A DNA stretch of 64,000 bases from positions 335,727 to 399,726 of the forward strand of contig NCCZ01000003.1 of the NCBI GenBank assembly GCA_002279935.1, given 5' to 3'. The notes beneath the pieces were generated by a model that made no database searches, had not been told where the DNA came from, and saw only the letters and a program-made list of their open reading frames with translations. Positions 56,298 to 64,000 of the stretch are shown piece by piece; within the stretch, counting starts at the first letter, position 1, and every line of letters starts with the position of its first letter. The position numbers were made by a program, and so were the translations under genes. The stretch comes from Hyphomicrobium sp. 12-62-95 (GTDB lineage: Bacteria > Pseudomonadota > Alphaproteobacteria > Rhizobiales > Hyphomicrobiaceae).

Positions 56298-58307
56298 ATG
56301 CTGCGCGATCGTTCTTCTGTTGCCCTGTCCCTTTTAGCGGTCGTTGCCGCCTGGTCGCCATCGGCCGTGATCGCGGGCGACACATCAGCGGCAGCCATCC
56401 AACTGGCTCAAGAAGCCCCACCGCCGGGCGACAAAAAATGGCAACGCCGTAATGGGCCACCTCAAAACCCGCCCGCGGCCAACAACCCGCCCGCCGAGCA
56501 AGCGCCGCCGCCGGCTAAAAAAACAAAACAGGCGCCCCCGCCGCCGCCCGCCGCCACCAGGCAAGGCGTCGAACCCAAGAAGGAGCGCCAGCAGCGTCAG
56601 CAGGAGCGCGTGCGCGAACAGCCCGACCGCAGCCAGCAATTGCGCGAGCGCATGCAGAAGATCCAACAAAAGCAGCAGGAACAGCAGCAGCGCAGCCTGC
56701 AGCAGCAGCAGGAGCGGAACCAGAAGCTCGAACAGCGCCGGCAGGAAATTCAGCAGCGCCTCCAGCAAAAGCAGGAGGCAGACCGCCTTCGTAAGGAGCG
56801 CCAGCTTCAAGAACGTGCGCTTCAAAAACAGCCGCAGACCGTCCCACAACCAGATCTTCAGGTAAAAGAGCGCAACACCGTGCCGGGCGTTCCGCGTGAT
56901 GGTGATCGCCGCCGTCCTGATCGCCGCGAGAACCCGGCTGTCGTCAATCCGCCGCCGGCCCGTGACACGCAACCCGCCGTTCTGCCTCCGCCCACCCGCG
57001 AAGTGGAACGTGCCGGCCCGCGCGACGACAACCGCCGCCGCTTTGACCGCCGCGACGTCGCGCCCACAGGCGTGCCCCCGCCCTCGATATATCGCCCTGG
57101 AGACAGCCCGCCCGTCGGCAAAGTCCCGCCTGTCCGCGCGGAAGCTCGCCGTGCCGTCGGCCGCGAGGCCATCCGCGAGGCCTACCGCCCCGCACCCGGC
57201 AAGCAGCGCTCCTTCGACGACCTGAAGCGCAACCGCCGCGAACGCACCATTTCGCAGGGCAACCTCCGCGTCATCGAGGAGCCGGATCGCCGCGTCATCG
57301 TCAAACAGAACAACCGGACCTTCATCCGCCACGACGAATCGGAGCGCTTCCGGCGCATCGCACCCGACGCGCGCACGATCAAGCGCGCCGACGGCACCTC
57401 GACCACCTTCATGACCCGCTCCGGCGGCGTCCGTATCTACGACGTCACCGACCGCCACGGCCGCCTGTTGCACCGCTATCGCCGCTATCCTAACGGCCGC
57501 GAAGTCATCCTCATCGACAACCGCCGCCACTACAGCCGCGACAAGTCCCGCACGCGCGATGTCCTGATCGGCGCCGGTATCGGCCTCTTCATCGGCAGCG
57601 CCATCGCGCTCGCCGCCCCCGAGATCCGCATCCCGCGCGACGACTATATCGTCGACTACGGCCGCGCCTCTGATGACGATCTATATGAAGCTCTCACCGC
57701 CCCGCCCATCGAGCGTCTCGACCGCGGCTATTCGCTGGACGAAATCCGCTACTCGGCCCCTCTGCGCGACCGCATGCGCCGCATCGATCTCGATACCGTC
57801 ACCTTCGATTTCGGCTCCTGGGAAGTCGGCCCCGATCAGACCCGCGCACTCGACCGCCTGGCCGAAGGCATCAATCGCGTTCTGCAAAGGAACCCCGACG
57901 AAATCTTCATGATCGAAGGCCACACCGACGCCGTCGGATCGGAAGAAGACAACCTCACGCTCTCCGATCGCCGCGCGCAGTCGGTCGCCGAAATCCTGAC
58001 CACCGAATACGGCGTCGCACCCGAAAACCTCGTCACCCAAGGCTACGGCGAGGAGCAATTGAAAATCCCCACCGGCGGTCCCGAACGCCTCAACCGACGC
58101 ATCGCCGTCCGTCGCATCGGTCCCCTCCTGTCCGGCCGGTTCGAAGACGAGCGCTATAGCGGCGCCCAGCCGGTCGATGATCGCACCGACGACCGCGGCC
58201 GTGACTACGAGAACCTCGACGACGGCCCACCAGACGATGGCCTTCCCGCCGTGGTACCGCCCGATGACGGCCGCACGTACGACTACGATAACGACCGCTA
58301 TCGCTAA
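56298..58307 (+). CDS. Exported OmpA-family protein with Gln/Arg-rich coiled region
   Basis: This 669-residue protein has a signal peptide (cleavage near VIAGD), a Pro-rich stretch, a long Gln/Arg-rich coiled region (about 95-190), an Arg-rich middle and one hydrophobic glycine-rich helix (about 425-445, VLIGAGIGLFIGSAIALAAP). The C-terminal OmpA domain (about 490-620) shows VTFDFGSWEVGPDQ, EGHTDAVGSEEDN and LVTQGYGEEQLK. The Asp-rich tail follows. OmpA-domain binding to peptidoglycan is expected. The overall build resembles alphaproteobacterial OmpA proteins of unknown function. Starts at ATG 56298. Confidence 0.85.
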   Translation: MLRDRSSVALSLLAVVAAWSPSAVIAGDTSAAAIQLAQEAPPPGDKKWQRRNGPPQNPPAANNPPAEQAPPPAKKTKQAPPPPPAATRQGVEPKKERQQRQQERVREQPDRSQQLRERMQKIQQKQQEQQQRSLQQQQERNQKLEQRRQEIQQRLQQKQEADRLRKERQLQERALQKQPQTVPQPDLQVKERNTVPGVPRDGDRRRPDRRENPAVVNPPPARDTQPAVLPPPTREVERAGPRDDNRRRFDRRDVAPTGVPPPSIYRPGDSPPVGKVPPVRAEARRAVGREAIREAYRPAPGKQRSFDDLKRNRRERTISQGNLRVIEEPDRRVIVKQNNRTFIRHDESERFRRIAPDARTIKRADGTSTTFMTRSGGVRIYDVTDRHGRLLHRYRRYPNGREVILIDNRRHYSRDKSRTRDVLIGAGIGLFIGSAIALAAPEIRIPRDDYIVDYGRASDDDLYEALTAPPIERLDRGYSLDEIRYSAPLRDRMRRIDLDTVTFDFGSWEVGPDQTRALDRLAEGINRVLQRNPDEIFMIEGHTDAVGSEEDNLTLSDRRAQSVAEILTTEYGVAPENLVTQGYGEEQLKIPTGGPERLNRRIAVRRIGPLLSGRFEDERYSGAQPVDDRTDDRGRDYENLDDGPPDDGLPAVVPPDDGRTYDYDNDRYR

Positions 58308-58313
58308 CAACTG

Positions 58314-58339
58314 ACCCTCTCCCCCCACGGGGAGAGGGT
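58314..58339. repeat. Palindrome after the OmpA gene
   Basis: ACCCTCTCCCC / GGGGAGAGGGT is an 11-bp perfect stem with a 4-base loop, just after the OmpA-gene stop. The following TTCGTTC is too weak for a strong terminator. Similar CCCTCTCCCC palindromes are widespread bacterial repeats; it may serve as a weak transcript end. Confidence 0.5.
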
Positions 58340-58402
58340 TCGTTCACCGCGTGATCCGCTCCCCCTGCCCACACCGCCGGGAACGTGCTACGTCGCGGAC
58401 CC

Positions 58403-59392
58403 ATGTCCGCTGAACCCACAAAACCCGCGTCCGCCCCGTCCGCCATCGATCTCATCGAGACGAAGGGCTTCCCCGACTATGCGCTGCTCGACAGCGGCGG
58501 GGGCAGAAAGCTTGAACGCTTCGGCACGATCCTCGTCGACCGCCCCGAACCGCAGGCGCTCTGGACGCCGCGCCTCGCCAAAGCCGAATGGGCGAAAGCC
58601 CACGCCGTCTTCTCCGCCTCCGGCGAAGACGACGAGAAGGGCCGTTGGCGCGTCGATAAACCCGTCCCCGATGCCTGGCCCGTGCGCCTCTCACTGGCCG
58701 CGCCTTCCGGCCGGCTCCCCGCAGGGGAGTCGGAAGGCGCAAACAAAAGTCAGTCGGAAGGCTCAATCAAAATGCTCTGTAAATTACAGGGCCTCTGGCA
58801 CTTAGGCCTCTTCCCCGAGCAGGTGCCGCATTGGCAGTGGATGGTGGACCGCATCGCTACTGTCAAAGATGGCCCGCCCCGCGTGCTCAATCTCTTCGGC
58901 TACACCGGTGCCGCATCGCTCCTCGCTGCCGCCGCCGGTGCCGACGTCACGCACCTCGATGCATCGAAGAAAGCCGTCGCCTGGGGCCGCGAAAACCAGT
59001 CCGCCTCCAAACTCGACGCCGCCAAAATCCGCTGGATCGTCGACGACGCGACCAAGTTCGTCGCCCGCGAAGTCCGCCGTGGCAAAACTTACCACGTCAT
59101 CCTCGTCGACCCGCCGAAGTTCGGCCGCGGCCCCGAAGGCGAAGTCTGGGACCTCTTCACAAACCTCCCCAACTTCCTCGCCGATTGCGTGAAGCTTCTC
59201 GACCCGAAGCAATCCTCCATGATCCTCACCGTCTACGCGATCCGCGCCTCCGCGCTCGCCTTCGATCAACTCATGCGCGAGATGCTCCGCAACAAGCCAG
59301 GCCAATTCCACACCGGCGAATTGGCCATTCGCGCCAACGGTGGCAACGCGGTGCCCACGTCCATCTTCACGCGCTGGGTGTCCACCCCATGA
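58403..59392 (+). CDS. Class I SAM-dependent methyltransferase (RlmI-like)
   Basis: This 329-residue protein has a COG1092-like rRNA methyltransferase core: LNLFGYTGAASLLAAAAGAD (SAM site), VTHLDASKKAVAWGRENQ and HVILVDPPKFGRGPEG. The N-terminal part holds an in-frame tandem repeat (58728-58772, 24-base period) that makes ESEGANKS and QSEGSIKM. This insertion lies between the N-terminal and SAM domains. ATG 58403 is chosen. Its stop overlaps the next gene's start (ATGA), so the two methyltransferases are coupled. The RNA target is unknown. Confidence 0.85.
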   Translation: MSAEPTKPASAPSAIDLIETKGFPDYALLDSGGGRKLERFGTILVDRPEPQALWTPRLAKAEWAKAHAVFSASGEDDEKGRWRVDKPVPDAWPVRLSLAAPSGRLPAGESEGANKSQSEGSIKMLCKLQGLWHLGLFPEQVPHWQWMVDRIATVKDGPPRVLNLFGYTGAASLLAAAAGADVTHLDASKKAVAWGRENQSASKLDAAKIRWIVDDATKFVAREVRRGKTYHVILVDPPKFGRGPEGEVWDLFTNLPNFLADCVKLLDPKQSSMILTVYAIRASALAFDQLMREMLRNKPGQFHTGELAIRANGGNAVPTSIFTRWVSTP

Positions 59393-60204
59393 CGCGCGAT
59401 ATCAAACCCATCACCAGCCTGACGAACGACCGCGTCAAAGCGATCCGCGCCCTCGACATGCGCAAGGAACGCAAGGAAACCGGCCTCTTTCTCGCGGAAG
59501 GCGCCTCCATCATCCTGACCGCGCGCTCAGCCGGCTTTCGCCCTGATACGTTGGTCTACCGCGCCGGCGCACTCGAAACCGACACGCAGCGCCGCCTCGT
59601 CCAATCCGCCCTCTATGACGGCGCCGAAGTCCTCGAAGTCTCTGCCGCCGTGCTCGAAAAGCTCGCCGCCAAAGATAACCCGCAAACCATGCTCGCGGTC
59701 TTCCGCCAGCGCTTCGGCACGCTTCCTGATCCGCGATCGCTTCAACCCAAATCGCTCTGGCTCGTGCTGGAAGACATCCGCGATCCCGGCAATCTCGGCA
59801 CCATCATCCGCACCGCCGACGCGGTCGGCGCCGCCGGCATCATCCTCGCCGGCCAATGCACCGACCCCTATTCGCGCGAAGCCGTCCGCGCCACCATGGG
59901 CTCCATCTTCAACGTGCCCCTCGTCGCGGTCGAACGAAACACGTTCCTCGAATGGGCTCCAAGCTGGCCCGGCGACCGCGTCGCCACCACGCTCGCAGCG
60001 CGCGAGGATTTCCGCGACGCGAAACTGAAATCGCCGGTCCTGCTTATGATGGGCTCAGAAGGCCCCGGCCTCTCCAGCGCGGTCTCCAACATCGCCACGC
60101 GTCAGGTGAAAATCCCCATGCGCGCCACCCTCGACAGCCTCAACCTCGCGGTCGCCACCGCCATCCTGCTGTATCAACTCCGCGGCCCGGACCTGAAACT
60201 GTAG
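59389..60204 (+). CDS. SpoU/TrmH-family RNA 2'-O-methyltransferase
   Basis: SPOUT methyltransferase acting on rRNA or tRNA ribose. Motifs are VLEDIRDPGNLGTIIRTADA (motif 1), LMMGSEGPGLS (motif 2) and the C-terminal MRATLDSLNLAVATAILLY (motif 3). The N-terminal SLTNDRVKAIRALDMRKERK is typical of RlmB-like proteins. 271 residues, ATG overlapping the preceding stop by four bases. Whether it acts on 23S G2251 or another site is not readable. Confidence 0.92.
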   Translation: MTRDIKPITSLTNDRVKAIRALDMRKERKETGLFLAEGASIILTARSAGFRPDTLVYRAGALETDTQRRLVQSALYDGAEVLEVSAAVLEKLAAKDNPQTMLAVFRQRFGTLPDPRSLQPKSLWLVLEDIRDPGNLGTIIRTADAVGAAGIILAGQCTDPYSREAVRATMGSIFNVPLVAVERNTFLEWAPSWPGDRVATTLAAREDFRDAKLKSPVLLMMGSEGPGLSSAVSNIATRQVKIPMRATLDSLNLAVATAILLYQLRGPDLKL

Positions 60205-60229
60205 CGGCGCCGCGACCAACGAGGACGTC

Positions 60230-60643
60230 ATGGCAAACCGCACGCTGAGGACCGCCGTCACGGCCGGCCTCGCCTATGTCGCCATCGCCTTTGCCGCCGG
60301 CTTTGCGCTGGGTGTGCTGCGCGTCACGCTCATCGCCCCGCGCCTCGGCGAAACCGCCGCCGTGCTGCTGGAACTCCCCATCATGCTCGCGCTATCTTGG
60401 CTCACCTGCCGTTGGGTCATCGCGCGCTGGCACGTCCCCGCCTCCTTTGTTGCGCGCGCCACCATGGGCGGCCTCGCGCTCGCCCTCCTGCTCACCGCCG
60501 AAGCGGTGCTCGGAACGCTGGGCCTCGGCCGCACGCTCGCAGAGCACCTCGCCAGCTACCAGAACCTCCCCGAACGCCTAGGTCTCGCCGCGCAAGTTCT
60601 CTTCGGCCTTTTCCCGCTGCTCCAACTGCGATCGCCAGACTAA
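60230..60643 (+). CDS. Four-span membrane protein, unknown
   Basis: 137 residues with about four hydrophobic helices (AVTAGLAYVAIAFAAGFALG, LLELPIMLALSWLTCRWVIA, GGLALALLLTAEAVLGTLGL, LGLAAQVLFGLFPLLQL). It follows the SPOUT gene by 25 bases and ends overlapping the convergent small Cys-rich gene. No family I can name. Its compact hydrophobic build suggests an integral membrane protein; function unknown. Confidence 0.65.
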   Translation: MANRTLRTAVTAGLAYVAIAFAAGFALGVLRVTLIAPRLGETAAVLLELPIMLALSWLTCRWVIARWHVPASFVARATMGGLALALLLTAEAVLGTLGLGRTLAEHLASYQNLPERLGLAAQVLFGLFPLLQLRSPD

Positions 60644-60939
60644 AAGCACAGCCACGCGCCGAGGCAGCTCTTCGGCGTACCGCCTGTGCAGGCCATCTGC
60701 GAGGAGCGGCACGTCGTCGTGGCCCCTTCGTCTTCGCAGGTCGTCTTCACGGGGCCCTGCCCGACGAGGCCTTTCGATGCGATGGTATTTTTGAGGGCAT
60801 TGGTCGAGAACAGCACGGCGGTATCATGGGTCAGCATTTGACCGACGGCAGCGATCCTCTTGCAATCGCCGGCCTGAGCCGCCGCCGACAGCGCGCCCAT
60901 CAAAACCGCCGCCGCCAAGCCGAGTGTCATCGATCGCAT
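60640..60939 (-). CDS. Small exported Cys-rich protein
   Basis: 99 residues with a signal peptide (MRSMTLGLAAAVLMGALSAA, cleavage near AQAGD). Mature part has cysteines in DCKRI, TTCEDEG, TTCRSSQMACTGG and SCLGAWLCF, so disulfides are likely. ATG 60939 follows CGGAGGGACCC, an excellent ribosome site; the longer frame to 61014 is rejected. It converges with the membrane protein gene. No function known. Confidence 0.65.
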   Translation of the reverse strand: MRSMTLGLAAAVLMGALSAAAQAGDCKRIAAVGQMLTHDTAVLFSTNALKNTIASKGLVGQGPVKTTCEDEGATTTCRSSQMACTGGTPKSCLGAWLCF

Positions 60940-61126
60940 GGGTCCCTCCGAAGTATCAAATCCCTCCACCGACGCTAGTGGACCGCCCGCCCCGCCACAA
61001 CCAAATCGGCCCACCCCACGCCGTAAAATCCCCTATCTCCGCCACACCGTGCCACATCCGCCACGACCCTCCGAGCACAACGCCAAGCGCGTGCAGCCCA
61101 CCCCGCGCCCGCGCCACCCCACAGGT

Positions 61127-61495
61127 GTCATCCCGGCATTTATTGCCAGGACCCATCGGGCCGCATGTGATGGCGCACATTGCACGCCCCGCCCTCCCAA
61201 CACCGTCATCCCGGCGCGCGGAGCGCAGCGAAGCCGGCCGGGATCCGTGTAAGCTTCTGACAGAGCGCGCCAGCAGCAGCTTGCACGGATCCCGGCCTGC
61301 GCCGGGATGACGATGGAGTGGGTGCGAGCGCCCGCGTCCCACCCCACGCCCGCGCCAACCCCACAACTGTCATCCCGGGCTTGTCCCGAGGACCCATCGC
61401 GCCGCACGTAGTGGAGCGCGTTGCAAGAGATCGTTCCGTCAACACCCGCCCGCCCCCGCTGAACAATGGATCCCGGAGCCAAGCCCAGGGATGAC
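61127..61495. repeat. Cluster of three GTCATCCCGG palindromic repeats
   Basis: Copies begin at 61127, 61205 and 61369. The middle one is bounded by GTCATCCCGGC and its complement (61205-61311) and has inner arms CCGGGATCCGTGTAAGCT / AGCTTGCACGGATCCCGG (61238-61255 with 61278-61295, one mismatch). The third runs to CCCAGGGATGAC at 61495. This form is typical of REP-like intergenic repeats in alphaproteobacteria. Confidence 0.75.
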
Positions 61496-61536
61496 ATCGG
61501 AGAGGATGCCCGCACCCGCCACTCCACACTGCGGTG

Positions 61537-61568
61537 GGCGGGTTACGGGCGCAATGCCGTAACCCGCC
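61537..61568. repeat. 12-bp stem palindrome
   Basis: GGCGGGTTACGG / CCGTAACCCGCC with an 8-base loop. Similar palindromes are common interspersed repeats in bacterial genomes. No T-run follows. Confidence 0.65.
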
Positions 61569-61657
61569 GATGCTCGGGCACATCCACGACGCGGCACCGC
61601 CCTTGTCCGCATCAGTGGACTAGGTCTCCGCCTAACCCACCCTTCGGGTTGATATCA

Positions 61658-61948
61658 CTAGTTGCCCGCTGGCGGATTGGCTGGTGGATTCATTTGAGGA
61701 GTGGCACCACTCATTCCCTTGGTTGCCGGGAGCTTTCCCTCATCTCCCATCCGCTTCGGACCACTCAATTCAACGGGGGATGTGGCGCCCATTTCTGGGG
61801 CCGCACCCTTTTCTGTTGGGGGCAACTTGCCCTCGTCGCCCATTGTTTTGGGCGGTGCCGTCGGCGTGGAACGATCATCTGCGTGCGCCGAGGCAATAGG
61901 TGCAACAACGAGAAGTAATGCAAAGAATTTCGAATAGAGACATGACAT
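61658..61948 (-). CDS. Small secreted repeat protein
   Basis: 96 residues: a signal peptide (SKFFALLLVVAPIASAHA), then a low-complexity Pro/Gly/Met-rich mature part. The segment MGDEGKLP occurs twice, at about residues 35 and 65, in a longer shared frame (KxMGDEGKLP). ATG 61948 follows AGGAG at nine bases. No family known. It points away from the alkyl sulfatase gene; a shared AT-rich promoter region lies between. Likely accessory. Confidence 0.55.
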   Translation of the reverse strand: MSCLYSKFFALLLVVAPIASAHADDRSTPTAPPKTMGDEGKLPPTEKGAAPEMGATSPVELSGPKRMGDEGKLPATKGMSGATPQMNPPANPPAGN

Positions 61949-62070
61949 GTGAGTGCGCTCCTGGTGGGTTGATACTTTTTTGCGACGTGTACGAAATTTA
62001 ATTAGCAAATGAGACTTCCGAGAAGCTGCGCGTGGATTGCAATTTATATTGCAGGCTCATTTTCAATGAA

Positions 62071-62100
62071 TTGACATGTATCAATAGGTATATCCATACT
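62071..62100 (+). promoter_or_regulatory. Candidate sigma-70-type promoter
   Basis: TTGACA (62071-62076) is a perfect -35; CATACT (62095-62100) is a plausible -10 with an 18-base spacer. It would start transcription near 62107, upstream of the alkyl sulfatase ATG at 62145. The surroundings are AT-rich compared with the rest of the window. Confidence 0.55.
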
Positions 62101-62144
62101 TGATGCATAGAATGACCATGTCTGTAGCTGTGAAGGGTTGCACC

Positions 62145-63932
62145 ATGACCACTCGGCGGGAGTTTCTCGGCGCTATACCGGCAGCTGGCGCTGCATTTGC
62201 TGTGGGCGGAAATTATCTCCTGGAACCGACTCCTGCTCGTTCAGAAATTGCCATGCCGCTCGCCGGACATTTCCACCCGAAAGGCAAGGCGCCATCGAAG
62301 TTTACACTCGATATTCTGAGGCAATCAAAGGCCGAGCTGCCGTTCGACGACGTTCGCGACTTGGAGGAGCAGAAGAAGGGCTTCATCGCCCCAATGAAGG
62401 ATCTAAAAATCCAAGCCGACGCCGGGCATGTGGCTTGGGATATGAAAAGATTTCAATTTCTGGACGAGAAAGACGAATTTGACAGCATACACCCCTCTTT
62501 ATTGAGGCAGTCGAAATTAAATAACAATTACGGCCTCTACCAAGTCATTCCCGGCATTTATCAAGTGCGGGGTTTGGACCTGTTCGACATCACGTTCATT
62601 CGCGGCAAGACAGGCTGGATCGTCTTCGATCCACTTGTTTCCGCCGAGCCCGTGCGGGCAGCGTGGAAGCTTTTCCAAGAACATGTCGGGGAAGGGTTGC
62701 CAGTTTCCGCCGTTATATATTCCCATACGCATGGCGATCATTGGGGCGGTGTGCGCGGATTGATCGACGAAGCCGATGTGCGGTCAGGCAAAATCCCAGT
62801 TATCGCGCCTGCGGACTTCATGCAGTTTACGATTTCTGAAAACGTGTATGCCGGCAACGCCATGAACCGGCGGCTCTTTTATCAGTACGGCTTGCTGCTT
62901 CCCGCCAGCCCGCATGGATATGTCGGTCAGGGCTTGGGTCAAGCCGTGTCAGCGGGAGCCACAGGCCTAATTGCACCCACACGCTTTGTCACCGACACCA
63001 TCGAGGAGTTCGAGGTTGATGGCGTTCGAATGATCTTTCAAAACACGCCCAACACTGAAGCGCCCCGAGAAATGAACACTTACATCCCGGAGATGAAAGC
63101 GCTTTGGATGGCGGAAAACGTCATCGCCTCACTGCACAACATCTATACCTTGCGCGGAGCGCCGGTTCGCGATCCGTTGAACTGGTCGAAATACATCGCG
63201 GAGGCGCTCTACCGTTTTGGACTAGAAGCCGAGGTGATGTTTGCCTCGCATCACTGGCCTCGGTGGGGTAACGCCCGCATTCAGGAGGTTCTGCGTCAGC
63301 AGCGCGACCTCTACGCCAATATGAACAACCAAGTGCTCCACTACGCCAATCAAGGCGTCACCATCAATCAGATTCACAACGTCTATCAGGTGCCAGCTGG
63401 TCTGCAGAAGGCATGGCATTGCCGCGGCTACCATGGATCGCCCCAACACAATGCACGCGGCGTGATTCAACGATACCTGGGATTCTGGGACTGCAATCCC
63501 GCGACGCTCATTCCTCTCTCCCCGGCGGACTCGGCGCCGCTGTATGTTGAGATGATGGGTGGAGCCGAAAAAATCTTGGCCCGGGGCCGAGAGTTGCACG
63601 ACGAGGGGGCTTATCTCTTAGCCACCGAGATCTTGGACAAACTCGTTCACGCGCAGCCCGATAATCCCGCAGCCAAGGACCTCCTGGCAGATGTGTTTGA
63701 ACAGCTAGGTTACCAGCAAGAAAACCCCGGGCTTCGAAACTCCTTCCTTGCCGCGGCTTACGAACTTCGCACTGGTATTCCGCAAGGAGAGACGGCCTCT
63801 TCCAGTTCCCCCGACATTATCCGAGCCATGTCGACCGACCCTTTCCTCAACTTTCTTGCCATCCGCATGGATAGCCGCAAGGCGGAGGGCCTGAAGTTCA
63901 CACCTGAATCGGTGACTTCGGTCCGATGCTGA
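62145..63932 (+). CDS. Tat-exported alkyl sulfatase (SdsA1-like), shortened C-terminus
   Basis: SdsA1-type enzymes hydrolyse alkyl sulfates such as dodecyl sulfate. This 595-residue protein begins with a Tat signal (TTRREFLGAIPAAGAAFAVG) after AAGGG. The metallo-beta-lactamase motif SHTHGDHWGG (His194, His196, Asp198, His199) is complete, with MAENVIASLHNIYTLRGAP and FASHHWPRWG downstream. A helical dimerisation segment follows (about 480-550). The C-terminal sterol-carrier-like domain starts (PDIIRAMSTDPFLNFLAIRM) but ends after LKFTPESVTSVRC, so most of that domain is missing. Codon use is AT-richer (AGA, TTA, AAT) than in neighbours. This suggests acquired DNA or a truncated gene. Confidence 0.8.
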   Translation: MTTRREFLGAIPAAGAAFAVGGNYLLEPTPARSEIAMPLAGHFHPKGKAPSKFTLDILRQSKAELPFDDVRDLEEQKKGFIAPMKDLKIQADAGHVAWDMKRFQFLDEKDEFDSIHPSLLRQSKLNNNYGLYQVIPGIYQVRGLDLFDITFIRGKTGWIVFDPLVSAEPVRAAWKLFQEHVGEGLPVSAVIYSHTHGDHWGGVRGLIDEADVRSGKIPVIAPADFMQFTISENVYAGNAMNRRLFYQYGLLLPASPHGYVGQGLGQAVSAGATGLIAPTRFVTDTIEEFEVDGVRMIFQNTPNTEAPREMNTYIPEMKALWMAENVIASLHNIYTLRGAPVRDPLNWSKYIAEALYRFGLEAEVMFASHHWPRWGNARIQEVLRQQRDLYANMNNQVLHYANQGVTINQIHNVYQVPAGLQKAWHCRGYHGSPQHNARGVIQRYLGFWDCNPATLIPLSPADSAPLYVEMMGGAEKILARGRELHDEGAYLLATEILDKLVHAQPDNPAAKDLLADVFEQLGYQQENPGLRNSFLAAAYELRTGIPQGETASSSSPDIIRAMSTDPFLNFLAIRMDSRKAEGLKFTPESVTSVRC

Positions 63933-64000
63933 GGCTTTGGCATCTACGGCGAGGTCCCGGGCACCAGCAACGAAAATCGCGCAAGCTTCGCACGTCGCAG

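Larger units (their letters stand above)
60940..61657. other. Long intergenic region with palindromic repeats
   Basis: This 718-base stretch has no convincing gene. It holds three palindromic elements starting with GTCATCCCGG (from 61127, 61205 and 61369) and a stem of the GGCGGGTTACGG type (61537-61568). Reading frames through it are short-lived Arg/Pro/Ala-rich shadows. It marks the boundary between the core genes and the AT-richer right end. Confidence 0.6.

Overview
The window is GC-rich chromosomal DNA from an alphaproteobacterium, most likely of the Hyphomicrobiales (Rhizobiales). The pointers are a NadQ-type regulator beside nadABC, the DUF1192 / RcdA-like DUF1465 / rpmE group, a TIGR02301 protein, the xseB-dxs-tlyA-rlmD-like run, and the midA/pgeF/prs neighbourhood. 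The genus cannot be fixed from the sequence. About 58 kb is dense core gene content. The last 2.3 kb (from about 61.65 kb) is more AT-rich and looks like accessory DNA. No rRNA, tRNA, CRISPR array or recognisable insertion sequence was found.

Layout. 0-4.7 kb: the start of an AIM24-family gene, three unknown proteins, a secreted RNase T2 and an M20 dipeptidase. 4.9-7.6 kb: pyruvate phosphate dikinase. 7.6-13 kb: a small membrane protein, then the NAD de novo genes nadA, nadB and nadC (minus strand) with nadQ just upstream; two matching 17-bp palindromes lie in the nadQ-nadA gap. 13-16.7 kb: an HD hydrolase, 3-methyladenine glycosylase I and YgfZ overlap in one minus-strand operon, with dihydroorotase facing away. 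16.8-24.9 kb: an L,D-transpeptidase, a LysE-type exporter, a TIGR02301 protein, an SRAP protein, a Clp-N/coiled-coil scaffold, a formyltransferase-fold protein and an FAD oxidase. 24.9-31.9 kb: threonylcarbamoyl-AMP synthase, then an overlapping lipid-oxidation operon (acyl-CoA dehydrogenase, enoyl-CoA hydratase, unknown membrane protein, SDR) and a deacetylase-family enzyme. 32-37.9 kb: xseB, a secreted VHL-beta protein, dxs, DoxX, tlyA and an rlmD-like methyltransferase. 37.9-43.1 kb: sirtuin, PQQ-dehydrogenase-like protein, aroC and a quinone oxidoreductase. 43.2-48.8 kb: DUF1192, DUF1465/RcdA, rpmE, an MsbA-like ABC exporter and a MotA-like/OmpA motor pair. 49-58.3 kb: galU and galE (divergent), midA, pgeF, a two-domain lipoprotein, prs, a membrane protein and a large OmpA protein. 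58.4-64 kb: two RNA methyltransferase-like genes, small proteins, a cluster of palindromic repeats, and a Tat-exported alkyl sulfatase with a short C-terminus.

The best candidates for undescribed biology are the Clp-N/coiled-coil protein (20.8 kb), the MotA-like/OmpA pair (46.7-48.8 kb), a three-hairpin sRNA candidate at about 43.5 kb, a 29-residue small ORF with a strong Shine-Dalgarno and terminator at 41.9 kb, the VHL-beta secreted protein (32.4 kb), and a PQQ-dehydrogenase-like protein that seems to lack usual metal and catalytic residues. Assignments rest on motif recognition alone; no database search was run.
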